A stretch of 64,000 bases of DNA from Chrysomallon squamiferum (lineage: Eukaryota > Mollusca > Gastropoda > Neomphalida > Peltospiridae), in assembly GCA_012295275.1 (NCBI GenBank), contig CM022665.1, positions 30,930,957-30,994,956 of the forward strand, given 5' to 3'. A model generated the notes under the pieces. That model ran no database searches. It was not told the origin of the DNA and saw only the letters and a list, made by a program, of their open reading frames with translations. The position numbers and the translations under genes are program-made. Shown in pieces: positions 1 to 20,960 of the stretch (positions are counted from its first letter, which is position 1; each line of letters starts with the position of its first letter).

Positions 1-50
1 ATTACAAAATTATTGTAATTTCAATGTTTTGACAGCCAAATCATGAGCGA

Positions 51-75
51 TTTTTTTTTTTTTTTTTTTTTTTTT
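51..75. repeat. poly-T tract
   Basis: 25 consecutive T. Beyond it (240-360) lies a decayed GAT/AAT triplet block. Confidence 0.9.
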
Positions 76-451
76 AAATGTTGTGGCTATTAAACTGGAG
101 TACCGAAATGTGTAGACATTACTTTTATATGAGATTATTTAACGAAATTATGTTAGGTGTTTAGTGGCAAGCTGACAAGTGTAGGCGTTTATATAACAAA
201 ATAATTAACGGTTAGCAAAACAAGAACAGCAACAGAAAGATCAGCGACCATAGCAATAATAATAATAATGATGTTGATGATGATAACGATGATGATGATA
301 ACAAAAAAAACAAAAAATTAATAATGATATAGATGGTGATAATGATGATGATGATATTCAAAATAGCCATAACATTAATGGTAATTAATTACACTATATT
401 TACCTCATTAAATGAAATAAACAAGGTGTAAATTTCAAAATAAAAAAATAA

Positions 452-487
<36 letters not shown>
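452..487. repeat. (AAT)n microsatellite
   Basis: About 12 uninterrupted AAT units downstream of the prospero homeodomain exon, in the following intron. Confidence 0.95.
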
Positions 488-996
488 CAATACACTGTAA
501 GAGTAGGCTTCAATAACATACTGACTGTATTTAATGTGTGCCTAATATATCATGTACACATCTCTATAAATATATAATAACAATTAATAAACAATACAGA
601 ACGATTTAATTTATAAATAAATGTTATGGCGTTGATGATGATGTTGACGCTGATGATAATAAGAAACAACGAGAACGAGTATATTAACATTGAAACAATT
701 AATAATTCAAAACAGCTTAAAGAAATAACAAACTCTGCTTGTATACATCGCTACACAAACAACAAATTATAATACCAAAAAAACCCCACTGAAATAATAA
801 AAACAAAATGATGATGATGATGACGAAGGAAATATGTAACAACAAAGATTACTACAACAATATTGAATTAATTAATAATTAATAACAGTTTGAAGAAATA
901 ACATCACCAAGACAAACCACAAGTTCTATTTTTTTTTTTTTTTTTTTTTTAAAGTATTTTTGAAATATATAAATAATAATAATTAAAGAACCTTAC

Positions 997-8829
<7,833 letters not shown>

Positions 8830-10013
8830 CTGTAAAATAAATATAAAACTTGAAATATACCAAAGTAATTAAGTAGTCAGGAAATAAATATGTATATAAG
8901 TAAGTATGTAAGTAAATAAGTAAGTAAGTAAATAAATAAATAAATAAAGAAAGAAAGAAAGATAGAAAATAAAACAAAACAAAATAAGGTAAGATAAATT
9001 AAAATAAAACAAAATACAATAAATATAAAATAAAAGAAGAAATAAATTTTATAATGTTTTTACAAATTAAATCGAAAATACACAATTCATGAATAAATCA
9101 TCAGTTTATCATCATTCATTTAACAGAAAATATCAAACTTTAGGTACAATAAAAGCAGTGCATAATTAAGTTGAATGTATACAATAACCTTTCACGCGCA
9201 CACACACACAACACACACCGATGCTGTAAAGTACACACATAAATAAAATTAGCTGTTTGGAACGGACTTTACGCTTTATCCTTTATTAAAGTGAAGGGGG
9301 TTAAAAAAAAGAAAAAGGAGAAAAAAGGAGAAATTTAAAAGCAAGAAAAAAAAGCAAATGAGATAAAGTTAAAAAAAGAGAGAAAAAAAAAAAAGAGAGA
9401 AACTTTTCTCGAGTTCATTTTTCATTATAATTATCGAGTCTAAATACTTAAAGTGTCTAACGCCATCACAACGCATTCGTCGGCCATTCTTAAAAAATGA
9501 TAAACAGCCGAAAAATTCTATCGTGAAAATATAAGACGTTTCTGGTAACTGTTCTGAAAAATAAATGTCTGTTAGAACAGTAGTTATGACAAGTGTGGAC
9601 GAAATTTGAGCGCGTTCTCTCTCACCTTTCTGACATACGCTTATCAAAAGAGCAACATAAATGTTTGAGTTTTTAACCAAAACGATACACATTTATGCAT
9701 ACTGCACATCGAGAGCGCAGCGACTGACATCATTTATAGTTGGTGAAGTTAACGTTTATGGCGACAAATCGACCTTAAATAACACTTCTAATCTGACAGC
9801 AATGATCGTAATGCATGCTTATATGCTGCATCGGTTTTCTAATCGAAACGATTTAAAATATAAAAAGAGCTGAATAGGGTGAAAACTTGTGTGTCACTCC
9901 TTTAAGTAAAATACGTTATTAAAACGCACATTAAAGGTGGGCAAGCACAAATATTTATATTCATTATTTTAAATCTTTTACATTGTTTCTTTTTACGGTG
10001 TATGTTATATGTC

Positions 10014-10044
<31 letters not shown>

Positions 10045-10983
10045 TGCTGAATCATTGGTGTACATATATAAAGCTTTCAGTGAAAGGTAAATGGCCACTA
10101 GCATACTATACAAACCATATCATTCTGATTAAACACTGCATTTTTAATCTATTATCTGTCTATCCATCCAGACATCTATCTAATCTATATGTCTATCTGT
10201 CTGATTTTCTGTCTCTCTAACTGATAAAAAATATATGTCTGTAACTGCCGCTATATATGAAATACTTATCTATCTGTGTTAAATACAATTTCCGTTCTTT
10301 TTATTTTAGAAGTTAATATTTCTCTTTGTTAACCATTTACTCCCCCCACCCCTAATGAGCATTACAATTTCAATAATGTGAATATTGTTTAGCTACCTAC
10401 TAGAAAAATTTATTAATTTCAAACGAATTACGTTACCACTGAGAAATAATTTTTGTTGGGGCAATTCAACAGTTTGAAAGGCATCTTTACGGTCGTAAAT
10501 TTGTACTTGTCATCAGAATAGTCATCAGCCGTTGGTTTATTCTTGGCGGATCAAAGATGGCCAATACAAGACTGATAAGCACTGGTTTTATCCCTTTACA
10601 GATACAGAACTGGAAAGAACTGGACAGTGTAAACCGTAAAACGATAAACTTATATAGACATATAAGGATATTTCTTGTCAGTGGTGCATTACTTTTTATG
10701 CATAGTGTAATAATCTGCTGTCTTTATTTTTATTATTTCTTGATTTGTTTTTGTTTAGTTAAACTATACATGCGGTCTATTAGCACACAGGGACAGCTTC
10801 TATAAAAATCAAAAACCAGTATGAGTGTCAAAAGAATGAAAATTAATTTATTGTTAAGCATATTCTAAAAATGTCTGTATATAGTTTACAGACAAAAAAA
10901 AAAAAAAAAAAAAAGACTCACTGATTGACAGCTGATATGATACATGTTACATCAACATTGGCGCAGACAGAAAGATAGTCGAC

Positions 10984-11063
<80 letters not shown>

Positions 11064-12623
11064 ATAACAAAAACAAAACTTTAATAATTTACTACTACTT
11101 CTATTATTGCTACTACTAATACTACTATTACTACTGCTTTTGTTATTGTTGCTACTAAGAGCCACCAGTATTACTTCTATTACTACTACTACTATGGTTA
11201 CTGCTAGTGCTACTGCTGCTGCCACTGATACTGCTACTATTCCTTCTACTACTACAACTGCAACCAAAATCACTACTATCCAGGACAGAGGCAGTTTGAA
11301 TAAATACCTTTTTTAACCTGCACTGAAACCCAGCTTTCAAATTATCGATCAGATGATGGTATCTATAAGAACTCTTTCAAATTATCCGTATCTAAACCTT
11401 CAGGAGCTAGATTATGAAAGTTTTTTTAATTATTTTTATTTTTTACTTATTTTATTTTAATATATATTTAATAGACATCTCCTGCCCACCCGCTCCACAC
11501 ATAATAAAATAATGTATAAAATTGGACATTTTTTTTTTAATGGAGAATCAGATACATAATATTATGACAAGTACTCTGTTAGTTATAATCAATTAATTAC
11601 TCATCGCTAATCATATAAACGTCTAATTGTTAAATATGTATAGAAATCACAGCAAGTAACAATTATATAAAATCTGACGTTAGTTTGTTTCTGAATAAGA
11701 ATGATGTGTATTTTAAACAGTTTTAAATTACGCATAACACAATATCGAAAACATTGTCACATATTCATTAAAACTGCAGTGTAGATTGCGATTTAGGTCA
11801 CTAAAATACATTAACTAAACGACAGTCGCGTGGAAATAAAATAAAAAAATTTAAAATTAAAATTAAATAAAATAATAAATAAATAAAGAGAGAAAGAAAG
11901 AAAAAACAAAGAAAATAATGTCAGAGAATATTATTATTTTTTTAAACTATTATTATTATTATTATTTTTTTTTTTTTGTTACAATGAATTACAAAATGTG
12001 ATAACATACTGTCGGCGTAAAACAGTAGTAACAAACCAACATTTAAATAAATCAATTTTATTATTGTTAATTTTTGTTTTAATAATGTTAATACACTTTT
12101 AAACAACGGTGTTAAAATAAATAAATAAATAAAAATATTTAAAAAACCCAAAACAACTCAACAAAACAACCCAACAAAACTTTCAAATGGATTCTGGTTG
12201 AAGCTGAAGCAGAGAACCATGCTTTCTCCCTCCACAGTATTAATAATTCACTACTGCCATTATAAAATCATCTACTACAGACTAATATTATTACAAACTT
12301 CTTTAAAGTAATTTTAAATAAGCAAAAAAAAAAAAAAAAAAAAAAAAAACCCGTAAATTCAGCCGACTTCGGGAAACAAAATAAAGAAATGTAAAGAGAA
12401 ACGAAAGAAAGAAGAAATAAATAAATAAATAAAACAAAACAACAGAAAAAAGAAATTTCATAAAAATTTCTGAAATATAAACAGTTTGAATTGAGGGGTT
12501 TATGTTGTTATTTTTTTGTGTGTTTTCGTTCTTTCTTTCGTTGGAGTTTTATAAAATAAACAATAAACAAAGACAATAGATATAAAGATGATATTACTTT
12601 TGATAATAATAATAACGACTTAC
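8830..12623 (-). other. probable prospero intron, no exon seen
   Basis: This stretch separates the large exon from the 77-nt exon. It holds (TAAG/AAAT)n next to the large exon (8885-8985), purine tracts (9300-9410), a (TG)(TA) run near 10015-10044, a (GA)n array (10988-11058), decayed (ACT)n (11090-11270) and poly-A runs. Less repetitive sequence lies at 9420-9870 and 10440-10800. I see no coding exon. Confidence 0.5.
10988..11058. repeat. (GA)n microsatellite
   Basis: About 35 GA units; followed by a decayed ACT/GCT triplet block (11090-11270). Confidence 0.95.
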
Positions 12624-12700
12624 CTGCATTCAGAGCGAGCAAGTTCCCAGGATGGCTCCAAAAGAAGGGCAGGATTTCGCCGGACGAGAGACAACCATTT
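12624..12700 (-). CDS. probable upstream prospero exon (77 nt; coding or 5' UTR)
   Basis: The minus strand shows a textbook acceptor, a T-rich tract then CAACTGTCTTACAG|AAATGG (exon start 12700), and a strong donor, AATGCAG|GTAAGT (exon end 12624). One frame is open for all 25 codons (NGCLSSGEILPFFWSHPG...). It ends with one base, which matches the phase of both acceptors of the large prospero exon at 8829/8820. If the next upstream exon is the candidate ending at 20697, that frame has a stop and no Met, so this exon would be 5' UTR. In that case it carries a 22-codon upstream ORF starting ATGGTTGTC. Well supported as an exon, unsure as coding. Confidence 0.55.
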
Positions 12701-12747
12701 CTGTAAGACAGTTGAAAAAAAAAATACAGCTGTTATACACCGAGCAA

Positions 12748-12806
12748 TAATTTATTCCTTGGAAAGAAATCAGCGAAGCGGATCAGTTTCTGGCGCGTGC
12801 CTAGTG
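12748..12806. repeat. diverged ~60-bp repeat, copy A (partner at 14548-14607)
   Basis: Both copies contain AATTTATTCC, AAAGAAATC and CGAAGCG in the same order, then a GCGTG.CTA.TG motif. Roughly 73% identity with one gap. Copy A lies just upstream (in transcript sense) of the 77-nt exon. Confidence 0.6.
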
Positions 12807-13302
12807 TAACCACGCAGACACACCTGTCGCTGGGAAGAAGACTATCGACTGGCCAGTTATCAACAGGCAAAATTCGACAATTAAAGTTTAGCCAATTATT
12901 TTACAAAGACCCTATCGCAAATGTAGTCCGGGGTTGTCGCCTCCTTTCTTGTAAGAAAGCATTGTGTCCAGGTGCAGGGGCGGGGCGAGAGAGAGAAAGG
13001 AGGGGGGGTTTGAGTTTGTGACACTCGGTTATCACAGTTAAATGTTTGCCACTGTTTGCCATCTTGTTAATAACGAGTCTGAGAATGATAGATGTTCGCA
13101 AATTCTCGTTTAGATAGTTAACAAAAAAACTGTGATTTCTAAAATCAAATTATTGTTACTGATGTTGCCGTTGTTGTTGTTGTTGATGTTGCTGTCGTTG
13201 CTATTATTAATGTCTTGAGGAGTAATACATCTTGAAACTGTACTTAAAAACATTTAATAAAATGTGTAAAACCACATCATTATTATCATCATCTTTTTCT
13301 TA

Positions 13303-13325
13303 TTATTATTATGATGATGATGATG

Positions 13326-13395
<70 letters not shown>
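13303..13395. repeat. (ATT)n microsatellite with (ATG)n centre
   Basis: ATT units interrupted by five ATG units near 13310-13325, then more than 20 pure ATT units. Confidence 0.95.
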
Positions 13396-13396
<1 letters not shown>

Positions 13397-13668
13397 ACTT
13401 TCTCGTTCAGTTTATAGAAAACGGATTCTCATTAACGCGTGCACAACCGTTTAATCATTTCTCAATCGGTAAATGACAGAAAATGTAACATGTGTTGTCT
13501 AGTGAAAACATTCGAAATACACAAATTCAAATGTAATTTTCTTCTCTTATTATGTAAGCAGAAAACTAGTATATACAACACGTTCTAAAAAAAAAAAATT
13601 TTGATAAAATATCATTTTTTATATATATATATTTTTATTTTCAACTCAAGGTATACAACAAAATAGTG

Positions 13669-13699
<31 letters not shown>

Positions 13700-14547
13700 G
13701 ATAAATAAACACTTTCTGGTTTTTTCTTTTTCTTTCTTTGTTTTGTTTTGGCTGTTTTATATTAAAGTTTTGTTTCATTATTTTTGTCCTTTTTTCGGTT
13801 TAATTTTTTTGTTTGTTTGTTTTAGATATAGTACTTATATGATTATACCATCTATAAATATTTTCCTTAAATACAGTTATATAAAATTCAGTTAATAATA
13901 ATAATAAAAGATAAAAAAAGAAAATACGTATAGAAAGAAATAATCATGAGATCAATACATATTTAAAATTATAATATTTTCTCTCTTTTCTCTTTCTCTG
14001 TCTCTGCTTTAATTTTGTATTAATTTTTATTCATCCAATTTTTTCTCTTTTCTTTTTCGAATATTATGATACTTATTTATTTACTAAGTATGTATGCGTA
14101 CACTGCATATACGTAAATATGTGTCAGTTCGTCTGAATGTATTTCCGTGCCTTTTTATCAATTATTAATACGTATTACATTAACATTATTTTACTAAATT
14201 AATACAAATAACACTTTCAGCTTTACAGATATGATATGTATTAACTGAGTGAACTAATGTTATTATAACAATACTTGCGAATCTCTACTCTTTTCATGAC
14301 ATGGCTATTACAAATGTGTAAATATGAATAACAGTAATAAACTAATATACGTGTTGTTCTTGCAGACAAAACGTCATACATATCGAACGAATAGAGAAAG
14401 GGTTAACAAAAACAAGAAAACGTACATAATTTATCCACGTTTACAAATTAAGATAAAAATAACCTATTATTTTATTGCCACAACATATTTTCTAAATGTA
14501 TTTCACGGGATAATCCCAATGGCAGTATTTTCTCTTTATACATAAGC

Positions 14548-14607
14548 AATTTATTCCAGTGTAAAGAAATCTTCGAAGCGTAAAAATTTCCAGTGCGTGT
14601 CTAATGC
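14548..14607. repeat. diverged ~60-bp repeat, copy B
   Basis: Same orientation as the copy at 12748-12806, 1.8 kb away. Confidence 0.6.
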
Positions 14608-15349
14608 TCTATTCGATTCAGTCGATGGGGTGGATGCTGGTATCCATAATTTTTTGAAGCAAAGAAAAACAATATCTCTAAAGACGCTACGAGAAGATAT
14701 ATGATAATTACGAAAAGAATTTGACGTAAAATATAAAATTAAAATACCAACCCCCCCAAAAAAAAAGGGAAGAAAAAACCCCCAAAACAAACGAGACTAT
14801 TACATCTTAAAAAAAAATATTTTAAAAGTGAAGATTAAAAAAACAGTGAAGAAAAATGCTAATTTCAGTTTCAGAATGTGAGGACATTTATTATTATTCT
14901 TAAAAATATATAGACTTGACATCGATCCCTGTCATTTCAAAAGAAATAATTTACGATTTAATTAAAGTTAACAAGAGTGTTTGATCAATTTGTTACTTGA
15001 GCTTTTTGTTTGGAGTTTAACTTTTCAATTAGAAACTTAAACGCGGCTTTCAGGTAAAACTTCAAATTCCAAATTCTTTTACATGGTTAATGAAATTAAA
15101 AAAAAAAAATCTCTTAAATTACACTAGACTATGAAATGAAAAATTAACTCTGGCTAACGTTTACCTTCAGAGAACATTATATCAATAATTTTAAAAAACA
15201 AACAAACAACAACAACAAAAACAGAGATAAATAAAATAATAATAATAAGAAAATAAAAACGATTATGTAGATTCACATAATTTAATGCATTATTTCAGAT
15301 TTTCGACTTACCCTCTCGTAAAGTTTTGTTAGCAGATAAACTGAAGCAA

Positions 15350-16520
15350 ATAACTTATTTATTATCATCATCATCATCATCATCATTAGTACTGTTTCTA
15401 AATCAGTTCTTAAAATGTATTTATAATTTGCTGATGCTGCTGCTACTACTGTTAATACTACTATTAATAACAACACATTACATATAACTAAGTTTTAAAT
15501 TATTAATCTTTTAATTATATATGCCTTTGTTATATCATTTGGATCTGACGAAAATAAGTTATAGTGGGTGCACTTATCAAACACACACACACACACACAC
15601 ACACACAAGTACAACTAAAACCGATGCTACTGATGCTTGCTGTGGATAATAATAGTGCTACTACTACTGCTAACAAATGAAACCAAGACGACATCCACGG
15701 AACAGGTGAAAAATAACTATAGTATACATTAAGCATGAATACTTACCACTACTATTATTGAAGATGATAATGATGATGTTATTAGCATTACAGCTAGCGA
15801 ATGAATTTAAGAAGTACAGAAAAAATAACAAATAATAATATAGTCTAATAGTTCAGTAGATATGTATTTATAAACAGTACTATAACATTTCAAAATTCTG
15901 TTGGTTGAAGAAAAAAATAAAATTGTCGTGTCTACAACTAAATTTCATACAGCAAAATTGAAAATGCAAAAACAGCAACAAAAATTAAGCATTATACATT
16001 CACCTATCTACCGCTGCTGCTGCTGCTGCTACTATTATTACCATTATTACTACTACTACTATTACTGCAGCTGCTAACGATGTTGATGCTGATGAAACTG
16101 TCAGTACTGTTGTTACTGCTTACAAGTGAATGTGAGATTGCTACATCACAATAGGTAAAATGGTATAACTCAAACTACTGTTGCACTAACGGTGATTATT
16201 AATGATGATAATGACGATTCTACATTCTTACAACAGAATGTAACAGAAATGTTTTAAAGTTTTTGAATAATTCATTACATATATATTCACATTTCTTCTA
16301 CTAAATATGTCGCTACTGATGGTGTCAATTAAGGTGATGATAATGAAACTACTCTATTCCTTATGAATGAAAAATGATTAGTGGTTCTTTACAGAAACGT
16401 TCAAATGTATAACCACCGTTATAAATACTGAAGTTGTAGTCGTTATTAATGATGATGGCGATGACTAGGATGATGTGGAGGTTACAGGTATATAACTGAA
16501 TTTTAGAATGCTACAAGAAT
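15350..16520. repeat. decayed triplet-rich block with (CA)n
   Basis: A run of partly decayed ATC, ACT, GCT and GAT triplet arrays separated by AT-rich spacers, with (CA)n at 15581-15607. Similar phrases recur every 150-300 bp, suggesting old duplication of the block. Confidence 0.6.
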
Positions 16521-16978
16521 TCTAGAGAACAAATGAATTTTCAAAAAAGAAAGAAAGAAACATTATTTAATTATATAGAATAAATTTAAGAAGGAAATTC
16601 TATATAGAGAAGGATTGAATTTAAAAAATAACCACAAATAAAAATAAATTATTTTAGTTATAATATTATAAAAGAACTGAATTTAATAGGACAAATAAAA
16701 AAAATATATATATTTTACTTCATTACATCTACACTCACGTGTAAAACCACGCTATAACTAATTATATGAATTAGATCCTAAGTTGTTTATGATGATTCAT
16801 GTTGGCATTACATTAAAAAGAAACACGATTCATGCGATATAATTACATAGAATATATTGATCGCACAAACATTTCCTGCATTCATATTTATTCAACAATG
16901 AATTGCATTGTTCCATTATTATTATTAGATTAAATGTTAAAAATGATTCTGTTTTTAAACCTATAAACCAAACTCTTA

Positions 16979-17069
16979 ATAATAATAATAATAAGAATAA
17001 GAATAAGAATAATAAGAAGAATAAGAAGAAGAAGAAGAACAACAACAACAACAATAATAATAATAATAA

Positions 17070-17100
<31 letters not shown>

Positions 17101-17165
17101 AAGAAGAAGAAGAAGAAAAAGAAAAGAAAAAGACGAAGACGAAAAATAAGAATAATAATAATAAT
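16979..17165. repeat. compound (AAT)(AAG)(AAC)n microsatellite
   Basis: AAT and AAG units in blocks with a short AAC run (17039-17053), then 13+ AAG units. The Asn/Lys-rich ORF across it is an artefact. Confidence 0.95.
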
Positions 17166-17395
17166 CTTTTTTAAATATCTAGAACCAAAAATGTTTGAGA
17201 GAGAGAGATTAATAAAACAGTTTACAATAAATAATAAAGTAAATGAAAGAGAGAGAATATTTTCTGAGAAAAGCTAGTAATTATTATTATTATTAACAAC
17301 GTAATTATAGCAATACATATGTAAAATTTAATAACACATTATAAACAATTTCAAAAAAGAAAAAGAACACTCAAAATAATTAATAATTTATGCTG

Positions 17396-17463
<68 letters not shown>
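17396..17463. repeat. (AAT)n microsatellite
   Basis: About 22 AAT units; a second array of 16 units lies at 17601-17648. Confidence 0.95.
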
Positions 17464-17598
17464 TTAGCAAAAGTGCAATAGAAATGTATTGTTGTGTTGT
17501 TGTTATTTTTATTGCTGTTTTTAAGATTTAAATTAAAGTGTATAAAATATGTTCCTGCTATTTTTTTAAATACATAATATTATTTCTGGATTACCTTA

Positions 17599-17648
<50 letters not shown>

Positions 17649-18601
17649 CTTAAATAATATGATGGTAGCAGTAGTAGTAGTGATAATAATAACTAATATA
17701 TAAATAAATAAATATATATTATTTTAATTATATACCGCATACTTAAATGTTAATATTACAACAAACACTATAATATAATAAAGTATTTAAAAACTTTTAA
17801 CAAATTCATTTTACATAATTAACAAAATAGTAATAAATGGATGATTTAATTTTCGAAAAAAAAAAAAATATATATATAAAAAAAAAAAAAAAAAAGTTTA
17901 AACATTTAAAAAAAAAATAAAGAAAATATGAAATAATATCGAAAAGGAAAATATTTTTAAAAACATTATATTATTATTATTATTATTATTATTATTTATC
18001 AAAAAAAAAAAAAAAAAAAAAAAACGATGGTAAAGAATATTAAAAAAATAATAATAATAAATAAAAAACATTTAAAAAGAAAGAAAGAAAAGAAAATAAA
18101 TTCAAATGCCTAAGATAAATACACATTTTTGAAATGAAATCTTAATAGAGAATTATAAAAACTTTAAACGTGTTTTCTTATAAATATTAAATATTTAAAT
18201 CAACCATGCTTTTTAACACCTGCCATTTACCATAAAGTTCTGATGTGTGAATATAATTTTACACTCAAAATTAGACAGGTGACATTGGCAAGAAAACTGA
18301 CGATTTGTTAATAACTGCAAGTTTGGAGAAAATGTTGTTACAAGTACATTTAAACCAAATTTTTTTAAACATAAGTCGATTCTTTAGAAAATATAAAGAG
18401 AGCAAATTTTGTTTGTTTGTTTGTTTTTCTAAAAAAAAAAGAAAATACAACATACAGACACAAATATGTGTAAGAAGAAGAAAAAGGTGTAAACAAAGAA
18501 AAGAAAATAAACACGATAATAATAACAATTAGCAAGTTCACGCGAAAGACATGCATCACTGAATTCGTATTATCAGATAACAGATAAATATAGAATTGTA
18601 C

Positions 18602-18634
<33 letters not shown>

Positions 18635-18919
18635 CTTATCGAAAAATTAAATAGCCGAAAGCAAGAATTTTTTTGAAAAGATATTTAGAAAGACGATGAT
18701 CAACACTAACGAAAAGTTAAAACAACATTTAACTTACACAACAATTACACATTGCACATGCATGTATGTGTATGTATTTTTATATATAAAAATAAACTAT
18801 TTTATTTATTTATTTATTGTCATAAAAAAATAAATATTTTATAAAAATTGTCGGCGACCTTTAAAATTTTATTTTTCTTCGAAGTACTTGATGCAGAAGG
18901 TCTATAAAATATGAATTTA

Positions 18920-19009
18920 TATATGTGAATATATGTATCTACGTATGTATGTACGGATGGATGTATGTGTGCATGTATGTATATCTATCTATCTATCTAT
19001 CTGTCTATC

Positions 19010-19074
<65 letters not shown>

Positions 19075-19075
19075 T
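18920..19075. repeat. (TATG)n-(CTAT)n-(TG)n compound microsatellite
   Basis: Degenerate TATG units, a CTAT run (18982-19010), then about 28 TG units to 19073. Confidence 0.95.
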
Positions 19076-20236
19076 ACGTGTGTATATTAATTTTGCTCTG
19101 GTCGATATTATTGATATAAATAATGGAATTAACTGTGAAACAGAAATCCTATTGTTCAGCATATTGTTTAATACAATTCGGAAGAACAATAATAAAAAAA
19201 TCCAACAGCAAATATGATACACAATTACAGACTCACTTACATACAATCTAAATATTCTGAGAGCGATATTCACTGTGAAAACATGTTTAACATATCAGTT
19301 CCAAAACCACGTGATTGAATTGCAATAAAAAGAAAACGAAAAAAAAAAAAAAAAAAAATCTAGGTGGGGGGGGAATTAAAAAAATATATATATATATATT
19401 TTTATAAAAGCATTTTGTATATGTAAAAAAAAAAAAAAAAAAAAAACCCAGTAATCTATAATTGAATTATAAATAGTGTTGCATAATGAACAATTTAATT
19501 TTACCATTACCTTGACGTAAAGAAACAATTCATGCAATCTAGACATTTGCCATTTCGACGAAATGTGTTGCGAATGTTTTGATAATTTTATTAATGTTCA
19601 CCGAGTAACGTTACTTTGAAACAATTGTCGATATTAAATTTCCTGCGGAGACAATAATCGAGGCGCAATTTTTCAATTTATTATTATAATGTGATATTCA
19701 AGTAGTGCGAAATAAGTGTTTAGTACTTGTTTGAACTGTTAAGAAAGCTAATAAATAACAGCATAACACATCCAGATGTTGTCTTTTCACCCACACTAGA
19801 AGTAGTTAAGAACGTCTCGAGTTACCCAAGATACACAAAGTTTCGTTTATTTCTGTTAAAATGGAGACTGATTAATTTATTTTTCTTAATTTTTATCTGA
19901 TTCGCGTTGATATAAAATACTTACAAAGTCTATTAATAATAAAATAACGTTGAGCGATAAAGAAAATAAAAAGTAAAAATAAATGTCATTTTATTCCTTT
20001 TTCACCTTTTTATTTCTAAAAGCATTATTTTATTTATTTATTTTTTTTAAATTTATTTTTCTGTTTTCTTCTTATTAAAGCTAAATCTGATTATATATAT
20101 ATATGTTTTTAAATATTCATTTACTTGTTTTCTTATTTATTTAACATTAATGTCATTGTTGTTGTTACGACTATTATTATTATTATTATTGTTATTATTA
20201 TTATCATTATCGCAAGCAGTCCAATGTTAAATGATC

Positions 20237-20289
20237 CATACATGAAAAATTAAATGAACGAACAATAGTTTAAATTAAGTATTGTTTCC
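20237..20289. repeat. dispersed repeat copy A (partner at 20979-21032)
   Basis: The first 33 positions match the partner at 30, including GAACAATAGT, and both copies end in ATTGTTTCC after an indel. One copy lies upstream of DLST, the other just inside intron 1. Confidence 0.75.
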
Positions 20290-20696
20290 TAAAAATTAGG
20301 AATAATAATAATAAAAAAAAAAATTAAAAAAATAAAATAAATAAAATTAAAAAATAAAAAATAAATCAATGTTTTAACAAAAGCTTATCATTATTTGATC
20401 CTAACAGTATAAAAGTAGACAACATCCAGGCAACATAACACAATATGCACATCAGACAATATAGACAAATTAAATACATACTGCATGTTCGTGTTGAATT
20501 GTGAATAATTTGTAAACACTTCCTAGCTTCGGCTGTTGTTATCTGTCAAGTAGATTTAATTTCCAATGAATAAATTCCCGTCAGAATCGCCGTGTTCCGA
20601 AAATGACAAGTATTCTTCTTCAAAGATTGAAGTGAAATATTCTCCGATAGTGTTAATTTGCTAAGTAAAAATTTGAAAAAATATTCTTTTTCTTAC

Positions 20697-20960
20697 CTGC
20701 TTTCGTTTTGTTACGTTACAGACTCTGGACTAAGTAGACTTTTATCGCAGCACTTATAGCGGAGCGAAGAACAATGAGCAAGTTATCTGATTGGAAGCTC
20801 TTCAACTCTGACCCTCGTGCACTGACCCAGAAATGTGACCCGTACGAGCTTGCGCACACGAAAGGTGGCGCACCAAGACGGCCATGCTTGTATCAAGACT
20901 GCGGATTGTTCCGCGATGTACGAGATTGTTTTCTGTCTGCAGATCGCAGGCAATCAAGCC
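20697..20960 (-). promoter_or_regulatory. candidate divergent promoter / first exon region between prospero and DLST
   Basis: On the minus strand AAAGCAG|GTAAGA (exon end 20697) is a near-consensus donor and could close the first, non-coding exon of prospero. The same DNA read on the plus strand is a pyrimidine-rich acceptor, TTTTGTTACGTTACAG|ACTCTGG (AG at 20719-20720), which could begin a DLST 5' UTR exon. The sequence is richer in CpG than its surroundings and has a TGCGCA half-site (NRF1-like) just before the DLST start. The two readings compete and sequence alone does not decide. Confidence 0.4.

Larger units (their letters stand above)
12701..20696 (-). other. probable prospero 5' intron, repeat-rich, no exon recognised
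   Basis: If the donor at 20696 belongs to prospero, these 8 kb are its first intron; otherwise they are intergenic. The stretch is dominated by AAT/AAG/ACT microsatellites, poly-A/T runs and a (TG)n array. Unique sequence at 12740-13100 and 14540-14700 shares a diverged ~60-bp repeat. A minus-strand 32-nt micro-exon-like segment (about 15341-15310, CTTCAG|...|GTAAGT) was noticed, but nothing else supports it. Confidence 0.35.

Noticed and set aside
15310-15341. 32-nt micro-exon-like segment on the minus strand (CTTCAG|...|GTAAGT)
   Set aside because: Good sites, but no phase or protein evidence ties it to prospero; the surroundings are triplet repeats.
16903-17277. 124-codon Asn/Lys-rich ORF
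   Set aside because: Runs through the AAT/AAG microsatellite; no conserved sequence at either end.
18541-18562. Sequence GCGAAAGACATGCATCACTGA, loosely like miR-71
   Set aside because: Seed and body differ at several positions and no matching hairpin arm is nearby.
18925-19273. ORFs rich in Cys/Val or Thr/His
   Set aside because: Translations of the (TG)n array in several frames.
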